The notes beneath the pieces were generated by a model. It saw only the letters and a list, made by a program, of their open reading frames with translations, was not told the DNA's origin and ran no database searches. A stretch of 23,530 bases of DNA from NCBI GenBank assembly GCA_029555885.1, contig JAKPQT010000038.1, positions 1-23,530 on the forward strand, read 5' to 3'. This document shows, one piece after another, positions 1 to 7,021 of the stretch (positions are counted from its first letter, which is position 1; every line of letters begins with the position of its first letter). Both the position numbers and the translations under genes were made by a program. The stretch comes from Chloroflexota bacterium. Lineage in GTDB: Bacteria > Chloroflexota > Anaerolineae > CG2-30-64-16.

Positions 1-471
1 GTGGGGCAACTTGCCGACGTAGAACGAGTAGAAGCTATCCGAACCCGGCGCGCCGCGCCACTCCGCCGCGCGATCCGCCTGCCACATCGGCGCAGAGTCG
101 GCGCGATAGCGCACGTCACACACCGCGTCGAGCGGCTGCCCGCCCGGTATGAGGTCGTTCTTGCCGCCCCACCAGACGAAGTACCCGTGCGCCTTGAGGA
201 TCTGGAGCAGGTTCGGTTCCCCATATTCCGTGTGCAGCATATGGTGCATAGTGCGGTGCCCGCGCACGTGGGGATACCAGCCTGTCATGAAGGAGCAGCG
301 GCTGGGCGTGCAGACCGGGTTCTGGCAGAAGGCGTTACGGAACGACACCCCATCCCCGCTGACCAGTTGGTCGAGCACCGGGGTGGATGCCGCCGGGTCG
401 CCGAGATGCCCCATGACGTCGCCGCGCCACTGGTCCGGGTTGAAGATGACGATATTCGGGCGAGAAGCCAT
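1..471 (-). CDS. Sulfatase (arylsulfatase family), 3' end beyond window
   Basis: The first 157 residues of a sulfatase are present and the gene runs off the left edge. Near the N-terminus is PNIVIFNPDQ, whose Asp-Gln supplies Ca ligands in this family. It is followed by C-T-P-S-R at about residues 54-58, the signature in which Cys is converted to formylglycine, the catalytic nucleophile for sulfate-ester hydrolysis. Family enzymes are about 450-550 aa, so roughly two thirds is missing. I chose the second of two adjacent ATGs (471 rather than 474), because AGGAG then sits 5 nt upstream instead of 2. No signal peptide is visible, so it looks cytoplasmic unless exported otherwise. It lies 27 nt after the ANT(6)-like gene in the same unit. 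The substrate is unknown. The GH29 fucosidase at 4417-5667 makes a sulfated fucose-containing glycan possible, but that is inference. Confidence 0.9.
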   Translation of the reverse strand, partial: MASRPNIVIFNPDQWRGDVMGHLGDPAASTPVLDQLVSGDGVSFRNAFCQNPVCTPSRCSFMTGWYPHVRGHRTMHHMLHTEYGEPNLLQILKAHGYFVWWGGKNDLIPGGQPLDAVCDVRYRADSAPMWQADRAAEWRGAPGSDSFYSFYVGKLPH

Positions 472-498
472 CATTGCTCCTGTGCGGCAGAGCGTGCG

Positions 499-1368
499 TC
501 AGTACATCTCCGCTGCATCGCGCGGCAGCGCGCGGACGTGCCGCAGATGGGCGCTGACCCGCGCGTCGTCACCGTACGGGTACTCGAAGCCGAAGTGCGC
601 TGCGACACCTGTCGCGACACGGCGGAACAGGTCGCCCATGGTCAGCAGCACGTCCCAGGTGTGGTCGTAGTCAGCATCGGCGTAGGTGCGCAGCAGCAGA
701 TCCCACAGCTCGGGTTCGAGATACCGCTCGAAGTACTTGCCATACTTGCCAGGGCTGACTTGAAAGCCGGTCTGCATGCCCACATACCAGACCAGCATCT
801 TCATCAACTGTGTGCGCACATATTCATCCAGCATCTGCTTGGCGTAGACGATCTCCTGCCGCCACAGCCCCTTCGCCGCGTATGGCGACACCCACCAGAA
901 CTCGTTGCAGCAATCACCGAACTGCTTGGCTGTCGGCGGCTTGGGCAGGTAGTCGCGGTCGCTGGCGGGCGGGAAGGGCGGGAGAATACCATCTTTGTCC
1001 AGCAGCACGATGGTCTGGCTGTCTTCCTCTAGTTCTGCCAGCCGGCTCACCGGGAAGAAGCTCAGGTCGATGCGGTTGCCGTCCGCGAACTGCATCAGAT
1101 AGGCGAATCCCGGCGCATCGACAGGCGGCGGATCCTCCATCTCGTCCGGCAGTTGCAGGATCATCAGCTCACCGAAGCGCGCAATCCATGCCAGGTTGTG
1201 GCGGAACGGCTCCACATCAGTGACCACATAAACGATGTCGTAGTCCTGGAAGAAGTCGCGCGGGGCGTTGGGGTTGGCCCGCGAGCCGTTCATGATGACC
1301 GCGCGGATGCGTTCGTCGTCCCGCGCAGTAGCAAGGATCAGGTCGAACATCTGTTGTTCAGTGCGCAT
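499..1368 (-). CDS. ANT(6)/AadK-like aminoglycoside 6-adenylyltransferase family protein
   Basis: This 289-aa protein matches the streptomycin adenylyltransferase family (AadK/AadE type) in length and in its N-terminal signature. NGSRANPNAP at about residues 27-36 is the G-S nucleotide-binding motif, and QDYDI at 41-45 gives the metal-binding Asp42 and Asp44. The C-terminal half is helical with aromatic clusters (EFWWVSPYAAKGLW, KYFERYLEPELW), as in this family. Known members transfer AMP to the 6-hydroxyl of streptomycin. Chromosomal homologues in environmental bacteria are often of unproven substrate, so resistance is not asserted. The start at 1368 has AGGAG just upstream; an in-frame ATG at 1416 would overlap the previous gene and add a non-family extension. 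It follows the MNT gene by 44 nt and precedes the sulfatase, so all three are probably one transcript. Confidence 0.85.
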   Translation of the reverse strand: MRTEQQMFDLILATARDDERIRAVIMNGSRANPNAPRDFFQDYDIVYVVTDVEPFRHNLAWIARFGELMILQLPDEMEDPPPVDAPGFAYLMQFADGNRIDLSFFPVSRLAELEEDSQTIVLLDKDGILPPFPPASDRDYLPKPPTAKQFGDCCNEFWWVSPYAAKGLWRQEIVYAKQMLDEYVRTQLMKMLVWYVGMQTGFQVSPGKYGKYFERYLEPELWDLLLRTYADADYDHTWDVLLTMGDLFRRVATGVAAHFGFEYPYGDDARVSAHLRHVRALPRDAAEMY

Positions 1369-1412
1369 GGAGCTCCTGGCTATTCCTCTAACGAAGCATG
1401 CGATGAGCTTCC

Positions 1413-1733
1413 TCAAGGTGCGGCTTCATACAAGACCTTTCCTTCGCGGTTGGCCCAGTAGATCACGGTACCTGGCACCTGGCCGCGGCGACGAGCTTCG
1501 TCTTCGGAAAACACCAGCACATCCACGCCGGTTCCGACTGATCCGATCGCGCGACGTAATCGCAGGCTTTCCGCGTATTTGTCCGGCTTTCCCGGCAATA
1601 TCACCATAAGGTCAAGGTCGGAATCAGGAGATGCAGCTCCGCGCGCGTAAGAGCCGAACAGGATGACGCGGCTAGGCTCCGACACCTGTAGGATACGCTT
1701 GACGGCCTGTTGAATCGCGTGTTGAGTTAGCAT
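1413..1733 (-). CDS. MNT-type minimal nucleotidyltransferase (MntA-like)
   Basis: This 106-aa protein has the whole minimal nucleotidyltransferase fold. FGSYARG lies at about residues 26-32, DSDLDLMV gives Asp39 and Asp41, and GVDVLVFS supplies the third acidic residue (Asp71). Such proteins usually pair with a HEPN protein in toxin-antitoxin systems, where MntA AMPylates the HEPN toxin. Here no HEPN gene lies on either side: the next gene downstream is a second nucleotidyltransferase (ANT(6)-like). It is the first gene after a strong promoter, with GAGG about 8 nt before the ATG. It could be an orphan antitoxin, the remnant of a HEPN/MNT pair, or work with the neighbouring transferase. The family call is firm and the role is unknown. 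Confidence 0.85.
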   Translation of the reverse strand: MLTQHAIQQAVKRILQVSEPSRVILFGSYARGAASPDSDLDLMVILPGKPDKYAESLRLRRAIGSVGTGVDVLVFSEDEARRRGQVPGTVIYWANREGKVLYEAAP

Positions 1734-1757
1734 GTGCAGGTCCTCACTCTAGCCCCA

Positions 1758-1786
1758 AGTATAGGTCTTCGCGCACCTTGCGTCAA
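1758..1786 (-). promoter_or_regulatory. Sigma-70 promoter of the MNT/ANT/sulfatase unit
   Basis: On the minus strand TTGACG (1786-1781) and TATACT (1763-1758) are separated by 17 bp, very close to the sigma-70 consensus. Predicted transcription starts near 1751, giving a leader of about 18 nt to the ATG at 1733. Confidence 0.7.
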
Positions 1787-1794
1787 ACTTCCCA

Positions 1795-1850
1795 ACACCC
1801 TCCAGCTTGCAGTTTCCAGCTTCCAGTTTCCGGCTTCCGCTCTCGCGCTC
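1795..1850. repeat. Pyrimidine-skewed degenerate tandem repeat
   Basis: A purine-poor tract on the plus strand is built of imperfect copies of a 7-8 nt unit (ccagctt, gcagtttcc, ccagcttcc, cagtttccgg). It fills most of the gap between the divergent MNT and aldehyde oxidoreductase promoters. Similar skewed text occurs at 11450-11505 and 12160-12242, so it appears to belong to a dispersed intergenic repeat family of this genome. Confidence 0.5.
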
Positions 1851-1853
1851 TGT

Positions 1854-1882
1854 TTGACACAATCCCCTCGCCGTAATATCCT
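1854..1882 (+). promoter_or_regulatory. Sigma-70 promoter of the aldehyde oxidoreductase-GNAT unit
   Basis: A perfect -35 TTGACA (1854-1859) is followed after 17 bp by TATCCT (1877-1882). The ATG at 1932 lies about 43 nt after the predicted start and is preceded by GGAGGAA. Confidence 0.6.
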
Positions 1883-1931
1883 ATCCCCAGCATTGTGACA
1901 CAGATTACACCCCTGCCCCGGAGGAACCCTC

Positions 1932-3830
1932 ATGGCTGACAGCTATTACGGCAAAATCCTGCACGTTGACCTGAGCGAACTACGCTGGTGGGTCGAGGAG
2001 CTGCCGCCGCTGGTTTACCGCAAGTACCTCGGCGGGAGCGCGCTGGCGAGCTATTTCCTGCTGCGCGACCTCCCGGTCGGCGTCGATCCGCTCGGTCCCG
2101 ACAACCTGCTGATGTTTATGACAAGCATCATCAACGGCCTGCCGCTCTCCGGCGCGAACCGCTACACCGCCGCGGGCAAGTCCCCGCTGACCGGCGGGTT
2201 CGGGGAGGCGGAAGCGGGCGGCTACTGGGGGCCGGAGCTGAAGCGCAGCGGGTTCGACGGCATCATCCTGCACGGCCGGGCGGCGCAACCGACCTATCTG
2301 TTCGTCCACGACGGCGTCTGCGAGTTCCGCGATGCCAGCCGCTACTGGGGTAAGTACTCCGAAGAGGTGCAGGACGGGCTCGAAGCGGAACTCGGCGACC
2401 GCGCCATCTGCGTCCTGCAGACGGGCATCTCTGGCGAGAACCATGTGCGCTATGCGGCCATCACAAACCAGCTGCGCCATTTTCACGGCCGCGCGGGCCT
2501 GGGCGCGGTGATGGGGAGCAAGAACGTGCGCGCGATCGTGACGCGCGGCCGGGAGCGTATCGGCCCGACCGACAAGGCCGCGACGCAAGATGTCCTGCGC
2601 CGCTTCCGCGAAGTCTACGATCACGAGCACGATGGGATGCACCTGGACGGCACAGCGGGCGGGCTCGAAGATCTGGATGCGGACGGCATCCTGCCCACGC
2701 GCAACTTCCGCGATGGCTCGTTCGAGCGTGCGCGCGCCATCACCGGCAAGACCATGTCCGACACCATCCTGACCAACCGCGGGACTTGCTACGCCTGTGC
2801 GGTCGCGTGCAAGCGCGAGGTGGCCGTGCCGGAGCGCGGGGTCGAGCCGCGGTTTGGCGGCATGGAATACGAAATCATCGGCGCGCTCGGCTCGCTCATC
2901 GGCGTGGGCGACCTCGGCGCAGTCGCAGAGATGTCGCAGTGGGTCAACCGCTACGTCGTCGATGGCATCTCGTGCGGCGTCAGTATCGCGTTCGCGATGG
3001 AGTGTTATGAGAACGGCATCCTCACCCGCGACGACCTGGACGGGCTGGACCTGCGCTGGGGCAACGCGGACGCTGCCATCGAGATGATCCACAAGATCTG
3101 CCGTCGGGACGGCATCGGCAGCGTGCTAGCGGAGGGGGTCAAGCGTGCGGCTGAGCAGATTGGCCGCGGGGCTGAGCGGTACGCGATGCACGTCAAGGGG
3201 CAGGAACTGCCCATGCACGAGCCGCGCGGCAAAGTCGGCGTGGGCCTGGCCTACGCCGTCTCCCCGACGGGTGCAGACCACATGGAGGCCGATCACGATC
3301 CGACGTTCGAGTCGCTGGGGATTGCAGAGACCGGCTGGGAGCCCCTCGGCCTGCTCGAGCCGGTGGACCGCTTCGACCTCGGCCCAGACAAGGTGCGCGC
3401 GTTCAGCTACGCACAGACCACCTTCAACCTTTACAACAGCGTCGGCATGTGCGACTTCGTTGGCGTACCGATCAACGCGCTGCGGCTGGAGATGCTGCGC
3501 GACTATATCAACGGCGCGACCGGCTGGGACATGAGCCTGTTCGAGATGATGAAGGTCGGCGAGCGCGCCAACACGATGTACCGGCTGTTCAACCTGCGCG
3601 AGGGGTTCACTGCAGCAGATGACACGCTGCCCGACCGCCTGTTCGAGGGCCTGAACAACGGCCACCTGCAGGGCCGGTCGATCGACCGCGAGGAGTTCCG
3701 CCGCGCGCTCCAGCTTTACTACGGCATGTCCGGGTGGGACGGCACGGGCGTGCCGACCGCTGCGAACCTGGCCGAACTGGGGCTGACGTGGGCGGCGCGG
3801 CCCACTGCGCAAACCGAGGCGGTCGCATGA
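1932..3830 (+). CDS. Aldehyde:ferredoxin oxidoreductase (tungsten/molybdenum pterin enzyme)
   Basis: This 632-aa protein is full length for the AOR family. The N-terminal domain begins with YYGKILHVDLS and contains the pterin-binding region (GGSALASYFL, GLPLSGANRY, TGGFGEAEAGG, GAVMGSKNVRAI). The [4Fe-4S] ligands are visible as CxxCxxxC at Cys286, Cys289 and Cys293 (TCYACAVACK), with the fourth at Cys507 (VGMCDF), the same arrangement as in Pyrococcus AOR. Family members oxidise aldehydes to acids with ferredoxin as acceptor, using a bis-pterin W or Mo cofactor; the true substrate cannot be read from sequence. The start is supported by GGAGG about 8 nt upstream. Its stop overlaps the start of the GNAT gene (ATGA), so the two are translationally coupled. 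No partner ferredoxin gene is in the window. Confidence 0.93.
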   Translation: MADSYYGKILHVDLSELRWWVEELPPLVYRKYLGGSALASYFLLRDLPVGVDPLGPDNLLMFMTSIINGLPLSGANRYTAAGKSPLTGGFGEAEAGGYWGPELKRSGFDGIILHGRAAQPTYLFVHDGVCEFRDASRYWGKYSEEVQDGLEAELGDRAICVLQTGISGENHVRYAAITNQLRHFHGRAGLGAVMGSKNVRAIVTRGRERIGPTDKAATQDVLRRFREVYDHEHDGMHLDGTAGGLEDLDADGILPTRNFRDGSFERARAITGKTMSDTILTNRGTCYACAVACKREVAVPERGVEPRFGGMEYEIIGALGSLIGVGDLGAVAEMSQWVNRYVVDGISCGVSIAFAMECYENGILTRDDLDGLDLRWGNADAAIEMIHKICRRDGIGSVLAEGVKRAAEQIGRGAERYAMHVKGQELPMHEPRGKVGVGLAYAVSPTGADHMEADHDPTFESLGIAETGWEPLGLLEPVDRFDLGPDKVRAFSYAQTTFNLYNSVGMCDFVGVPINALRLEMLRDYINGATGWDMSLFEMMKVGERANTMYRLFNLREGFTAADDTLPDRLFEGLNNGHLQGRSIDREEFRRALQLYYGMSGWDGTGVPTAANLAELGLTWAARPTAQTEAVA

Positions 3831-4318
3831 CCGACATGCTCGTCAAGCTGTACGATCTCAAGAACGACTGGAGCTTCGTGGAGCAGCAGGCTGCCCTCGG
3901 CATCACCATCCGCAAGCCGATCGGGCCGGAGCACAACGGCGTGCTGGCGTGGATTCGCAAGACGTTCGACGATGGCTGGGCGGCAGAAGCGGCCTGCGCG
4001 CTGGCGAACCGGCCCATGACGTGCTTCATTGCGGTGAAGGACCGCGGGGAGGCCGGGCAGCAAATGATCGGGTTCGCGTGCTACGACGCGACCGGCTTGG
4101 GCATGTTCGGACCGACCGGAGTGGAGGAAGCCGAACGCGGGCAGGGCACCGGTAAGGCTCTCCTGCTGGCTTGCCTGCTCGATATGCGGCTGAAGGGCTA
4201 CGCGTACTGCGCCATCGGCTGGGCCGGGCCGAAGGACTTCTACCGCAAGGCGGTCGGCGCAGTTGAAATCCCCGACTCCGAGCCGGGATACTATCGCGGG
4301 ATGATGAAGCTGGACTGA
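3827..4318 (+). CDS. GNAT-family N-acetyltransferase
   Basis: This 163-aa protein has a GNAT core: a central strand (MIGFACYDATGLGMFGPTGV), an acetyl-CoA pyrophosphate-loop region of the form ERGQGTGKALLLACL, and a late strand with YAYCAIGWAGPKDFYRKAVGA, which is typical of GNAT motif B. The N-terminus carries its own extension (LVKLYDLKNDW). Its ATG overlaps the stop of the aldehyde oxidoreductase by ATGA. An upstream in-frame ATG at 3734 lies inside that gene and was rejected. Coupling suggests that it acts on a product or protein connected with the oxidoreductase, but the acceptor is unknown. It is the last gene of the unit and converges on the fucosidase gene. Confidence 0.85.
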   Translation: MTDMLVKLYDLKNDWSFVEQQAALGITIRKPIGPEHNGVLAWIRKTFDDGWAAEAACALANRPMTCFIAVKDRGEAGQQMIGFACYDATGLGMFGPTGVEEAERGQGTGKALLLACLLDMRLKGYAYCAIGWAGPKDFYRKAVGAVEIPDSEPGYYRGMMKLD

Positions 4319-4329
4319 CAATCACGGCC

Positions 4330-4402
4330 AACCACGAAAGACGCGGAGCAGATAGAAGAAACCGGTAATCGAGTTTCCATGTGCTCCGCGTCTTTCGTGG
4401 TT
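4330..4402. terminator. 21-bp perfect inverted repeat between convergent genes
   Basis: Positions 4330-4350 (AACCACGAAAGACGCGGAGC plus A) are the exact reverse complement of 4382-4402, separated by 31 nt. The repeat sits between the convergent GNAT and fucosidase genes, so it may terminate transcription from both sides. No U-tract follows and the loop is long, so it is not a canonical intrinsic terminator. It may instead be a dispersed repeat: one arm resembles 6487-6507. Confidence 0.5.
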
Positions 4403-4416
4403 ACTTCCCGTTCGGA

Positions 4417-5667
4417 TCAGCCTTCGACCACCACCACCGAATCAACCTCATCCGGCGCGTAAGCGGGGCCGTGAATTGCCAGCTCGTTCCGGTATGATTG
4501 TATCTTCAACGGCGTGCGGCTTGGGTCGGCCAGGAGGTACGCGACACTGGCGGGACCAGCAAGGGGCAGTTGCAGTTTCCCACCAGGCGGCCAGTCGAAG
4601 ACATGCACATAGGTCTTGCGGCCAGCGCGCGTGGACCGCGCCCAGGTCAAGCCCTGCACCGGTCCGGCGCGCGTCCCATAGACGCTCTCGCCGTTGACGG
4701 CCAGCCATGCCCCCATCTCCCGCAATCGCTCCACGCTGGGCTGCGGAATGATCCCTTCCGCAGTCGGTCCCACGTTCAGCAGGTAGTTGCCGCCCTTGCT
4801 GGCGATGTCCACCAGCTTGTGCAGCAGGTCCTCGGTGGACTTCCAGTTATGGTCGTCGGTCTTGTAGCCCCACGTATCGTTGATGGTCGCGGGGGTCTCC
4901 CAGTCGGCGTCCACCAGCGCACCAGGGATGGCGTTGTCGCGCGCGGACGCATAGTCGCCCAGCGCGTTGCCCAGCCGGCCGCAGACCAGCGTGTCGGGTT
5001 GGGTGCCGTGGACGGTTTCCAATAGTCCCCGGCTCTGCTCCGCAGTGATCCCCTTCGGCGTATCAAACCAGATGAGGGCAATCGGCCCGTAGTTGGTCAG
5101 CAGCTCGCGCACCTGCGGCTTGACGTAGTCCTCGATGTAGCCCGCAAAATCCTTCTTGCTCTCATCGTAGTCCCAATCGTTGCCGTCCCCGTCCGGGTGA
5201 TGCCAGTCCTGCGTCTGCGAATAGTAGAAGCCGAAGCGGAGGCCCTGCCGCGCACACTCTGCGGCCAGCTCGGCCATCGGGTCGCGGCCAAAGGGCGTCG
5301 CATCCACGATGTTGTAACGCGTCAGGTTGGTCTTGTACATGCAGAAGCCATCGTGGTGCTTGGCCGTGATGACAAAGTACTTCTGCCCCGCGGCCTTCGC
5401 CAGCGACACCCATTCGCGCGCGTCGAACTTGACCGGGTTAAACTGCGCTGCGAGCGGCTCGTACTCGGCCACGGGGATGCGCGCCCGGTGCATGATCCAC
5501 TCCCCGATGCCGGGCACGGCCTGGCCCTGCCAGTGGCCCGCGGGGATGGCGTACAGGCCCCAGTGAATGAACAACCCGAAGCGCGCCGCGCGCCACCAGT
5601 CCAACCGGGGATCGCTGCGCGCGTCCGCGCGCTGGGTGCGGTCCTGTGCAAATGCCTGTGGGTCCAT
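4417..5667 (-). CDS. Alpha-L-fucosidase, glycoside hydrolase family 29
   Basis: This 416-aa protein shows GH29 hallmarks: WWRAARFGLFIHWGLYAIP at about residues 24-42, the active-site KHHDGFCMY at 103-111, GFYYSQTQDW, and IWFDTPKG, in which Asp202 is the expected catalytic nucleophile. Family members release terminal alpha-L-fucose with retention. There is no signal peptide, implying intracellular trimming of imported oligosaccharides. It is compact, with the catalytic barrel and a short C-terminal beta domain. The start is supported by GGAGG 5 nt upstream. It is the last gene of the minus-strand cluster, 68 nt after the creatininase-family gene, with a hairpin between them, so it may be partly uncoupled from the corrinoid genes. 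Confidence 0.93.
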   Translation of the reverse strand: MDPQAFAQDRTQRADARSDPRLDWWRAARFGLFIHWGLYAIPAGHWQGQAVPGIGEWIMHRARIPVAEYEPLAAQFNPVKFDAREWVSLAKAAGQKYFVITAKHHDGFCMYKTNLTRYNIVDATPFGRDPMAELAAECARQGLRFGFYYSQTQDWHHPDGDGNDWDYDESKKDFAGYIEDYVKPQVRELLTNYGPIALIWFDTPKGITAEQSRGLLETVHGTQPDTLVCGRLGNALGDYASARDNAIPGALVDADWETPATINDTWGYKTDDHNWKSTEDLLHKLVDIASKGGNYLLNVGPTAEGIIPQPSVERLREMGAWLAVNGESVYGTRAGPVQGLTWARSTRAGRKTYVHVFDWPPGGKLQLPLAGPASVAYLLADPSRTPLKIQSYRNELAIHGPAYAPDEVDSVVVVEG

Positions 5668-5697
5668 AGGTCCTCCGAAAATTCGAGGTTTACTCGT

Positions 5698-5723
5698 TAC
5701 TCATTTCTGATTCAGAATGAGTA
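5698..5723 (-). other. Imperfect hairpin between creatininase-family and fucosidase genes
   Basis: TACTCATTTCTGA and TTCAGAATGAGTA form a stem of about 11 pairs with one bulge and a tiny loop. No T-tract follows on the minus strand, so it may be an mRNA-processing or partial-termination structure rather than an intrinsic terminator. Confidence 0.4.
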
Positions 5724-5735
5724 GCAAGTAATGCG

Positions 5736-6467
5736 TTATTCTTCCAGCCACTGCGCCAGGAATGCCAGCAGCCGCTCCGTGTTAGCGCGGCCGACGGCTG
5801 CGGACGCGTGGGTGCGCGGGTCGATGCCGACCAGCCCATAGCAAGGATGACCCTTGTACTCGTCGCCCATGTAATTAATCCGCTCATCCGGCCCGCCGAT
5901 GTCGTTCTGCGGACCGTCCAGCAGGCGTTCCATGTGAACGAGGTTCGGATGCAAGTAGAGCATGTACGAGGTTTCCTGCTTGGCCGCGTGATCACCTTCG
6001 ACGCCGGGCGCCTGCACCTCGATCAGCGAGAGGACGCGCATTTTGCCGCCGGTCGCACGGTAACGATCCACGGCAGGCTGCTGGTATTCGGGATGGTTGG
6101 GATAGTGGCCGGACAACAGGATGGCCTGGCGATAACCGTCGCGCTCGAACGCATGCAACAACTCGCTCATCAGTTGTACCATTGGCTTGCTGCTGACCAT
6201 GAACGAGCTAGGCCAGTCGGTGTGGCCGCCGCCCGATCCCAGAAAAAGGGGCGGATAGACGACGCCACCGTGCTGCTGCGCCAGGCCGACCAATTGCTCG
6301 TGCGCCTTGAGCGCATCCAACCCGACGACGTTGTGATAGCCGTGCCACTCGATGGAGCCGCACGGCACATAAATCGCGGGCCGCCGCGCCTTCGCCGCCT
6401 CGATCTGCTCCGGCGTCATGCGTTCCAGCCGGACCTCGCTGGTGAGTTGATTCGAGTAGATGCCCAT
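5736..6467 (-). CDS. Creatininase-family amidohydrolase-like protein
   Basis: This 243-aa protein has the creatininase-family N-terminal metal motif, PCGSIEWHGYHNVVGLDA, with Glu40, His42 and Asp51 as likely ligands, and a late DHAAKQETSYML segment that matches the family's conserved Glu region. The second metal motif, usually NGHGGN, reads SGHYPNHP, a clear variant. Known family members include creatinine amidohydrolase, formamide hydrolases of cofactor pathways and the mycofactocin peptidase MftE, so the substrate is open. The start at 6467 has GAGGG 5-6 nt upstream and directly precedes MGIYSNQ; an upstream in-frame ATG at 6545 adds an arginine-rich sequence from within the DinB gene and was rejected. 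It lies 34 nt after the DinB gene, within the same cluster as the corrinoid methyl-transfer genes. Confidence 0.85.
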   Translation of the reverse strand: MGIYSNQLTSEVRLERMTPEQIEAAKARRPAIYVPCGSIEWHGYHNVVGLDALKAHEQLVGLAQQHGGVVYPPLFLGSGGGHTDWPSSFMVSSKPMVQLMSELLHAFERDGYRQAILLSGHYPNHPEYQQPAVDRYRATGGKMRVLSLIEVQAPGVEGDHAAKQETSYMLYLHPNLVHMERLLDGPQNDIGGPDERINYMGDEYKGHPCYGLVGIDPRTHASAAVGRANTERLLAFLAQWLEE

Positions 6468-6501
6468 GTTTCCCTCTTTGCGTCCGCCGCGTCTTCGCGG
6501 T

Positions 6502-7005
6502 TCACTTCTTAGTCTCCGCGCGCAGCAGCCAGTCCTGCACCTCAAGGCGGTGCGTGTGCGGGTGTTCGTAGGCCAGGTCGAGGATCAGGGTGAGCAGCGG
6601 CTCGCCGGTAGTCCGCAGGGGTGCGGCCAGCTCCGCATCGCGCAGCCCGGCCACCAGTGCGTACACGACCTGGGAGGTCTGCCGGAAGTCCGCCAGCACG
6701 ACATCGGCCGGTTGGGCCTGGCTCAGCCCCGCCACCTGCTCGTTGATGCGCGCCAGCGCAGCGGGCCAGTCCTCCCCCGGCCGCATGAGCGGCGCCGCGC
6801 GCTGGCCGCGACGCTCCGCCTCGACGATGTGCAGCAGCCGCCGGTGCCAGAAGGTAATGTGGGCGAGGAGGTCCTTAACTGTCCACGACCCGGTGACACC
6901 GGGCGCCGCCAGATGAGCGGGTTTGAGGCGGCCGAGCAACACCCGCATATGGCGCTGCTCGGCCTCGACCAGCGCGAGCAGTTCGGCCTGGCGGAGTGAC
7001 TCCAT
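6502..7005 (-). CDS. DinB/YfiT-fold protein (ClbS/DfsB-like)
   Basis: This 167-aa four-helix protein has the DinB-superfamily layout: an N-terminal helix ESLRQAELLALVEAE, then GSWTVKDLLAHITFWH with a metal-ligand His at about residue 49, and a C-terminal helix beginning DLAYEHPHTHRLEVQDWL that carries further His residues. Such proteins bind a metal through three His residues and are often thiol-dependent transferases or hydrolases, but many have no known activity. It lies 16 nt after the homocysteine methyltransferase-like gene and 34 nt before the creatininase-family gene, so it is very probably co-transcribed with both. It differs from the second DinB protein (8728-9201) in keeping its C-terminal His residues. 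Confidence 0.8.
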   Translation of the reverse strand: MESLRQAELLALVEAEQRHMRVLLGRLKPAHLAAPGVTGSWTVKDLLAHITFWHRRLLHIVEAERRGQRAAPLMRPGEDWPAALARINEQVAGLSQAQPADVVLADFRQTSQVVYALVAGLRDAELAAPLRTTGEPLLTLILDLAYEHPHTHRLEVQDWLLRAETKK

Positions 7006-7021
7006 GGCCCCCAGAAGGTCT

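Noticed and set aside
1..1032. Long plus-strand open frame over the left edge
   Set aside because: It is antisense to the sulfatase and ANT(6)-like genes, lacks any domain, and its sequence is the Arg/Val/His-rich text typical of the opposite frame of a GC-rich gene.
1413..1733. Complete HEPN/MNT toxin-antitoxin system
   Set aside because: Only the MNT half is present. The neighbouring gene is an ANT(6)-like transferase, not a HEPN protein.
1980..3092. 370-codon minus-strand open frame
   Set aside because: Shadow of the aldehyde:ferredoxin oxidoreductase gene, which has full family motifs on the plus strand.
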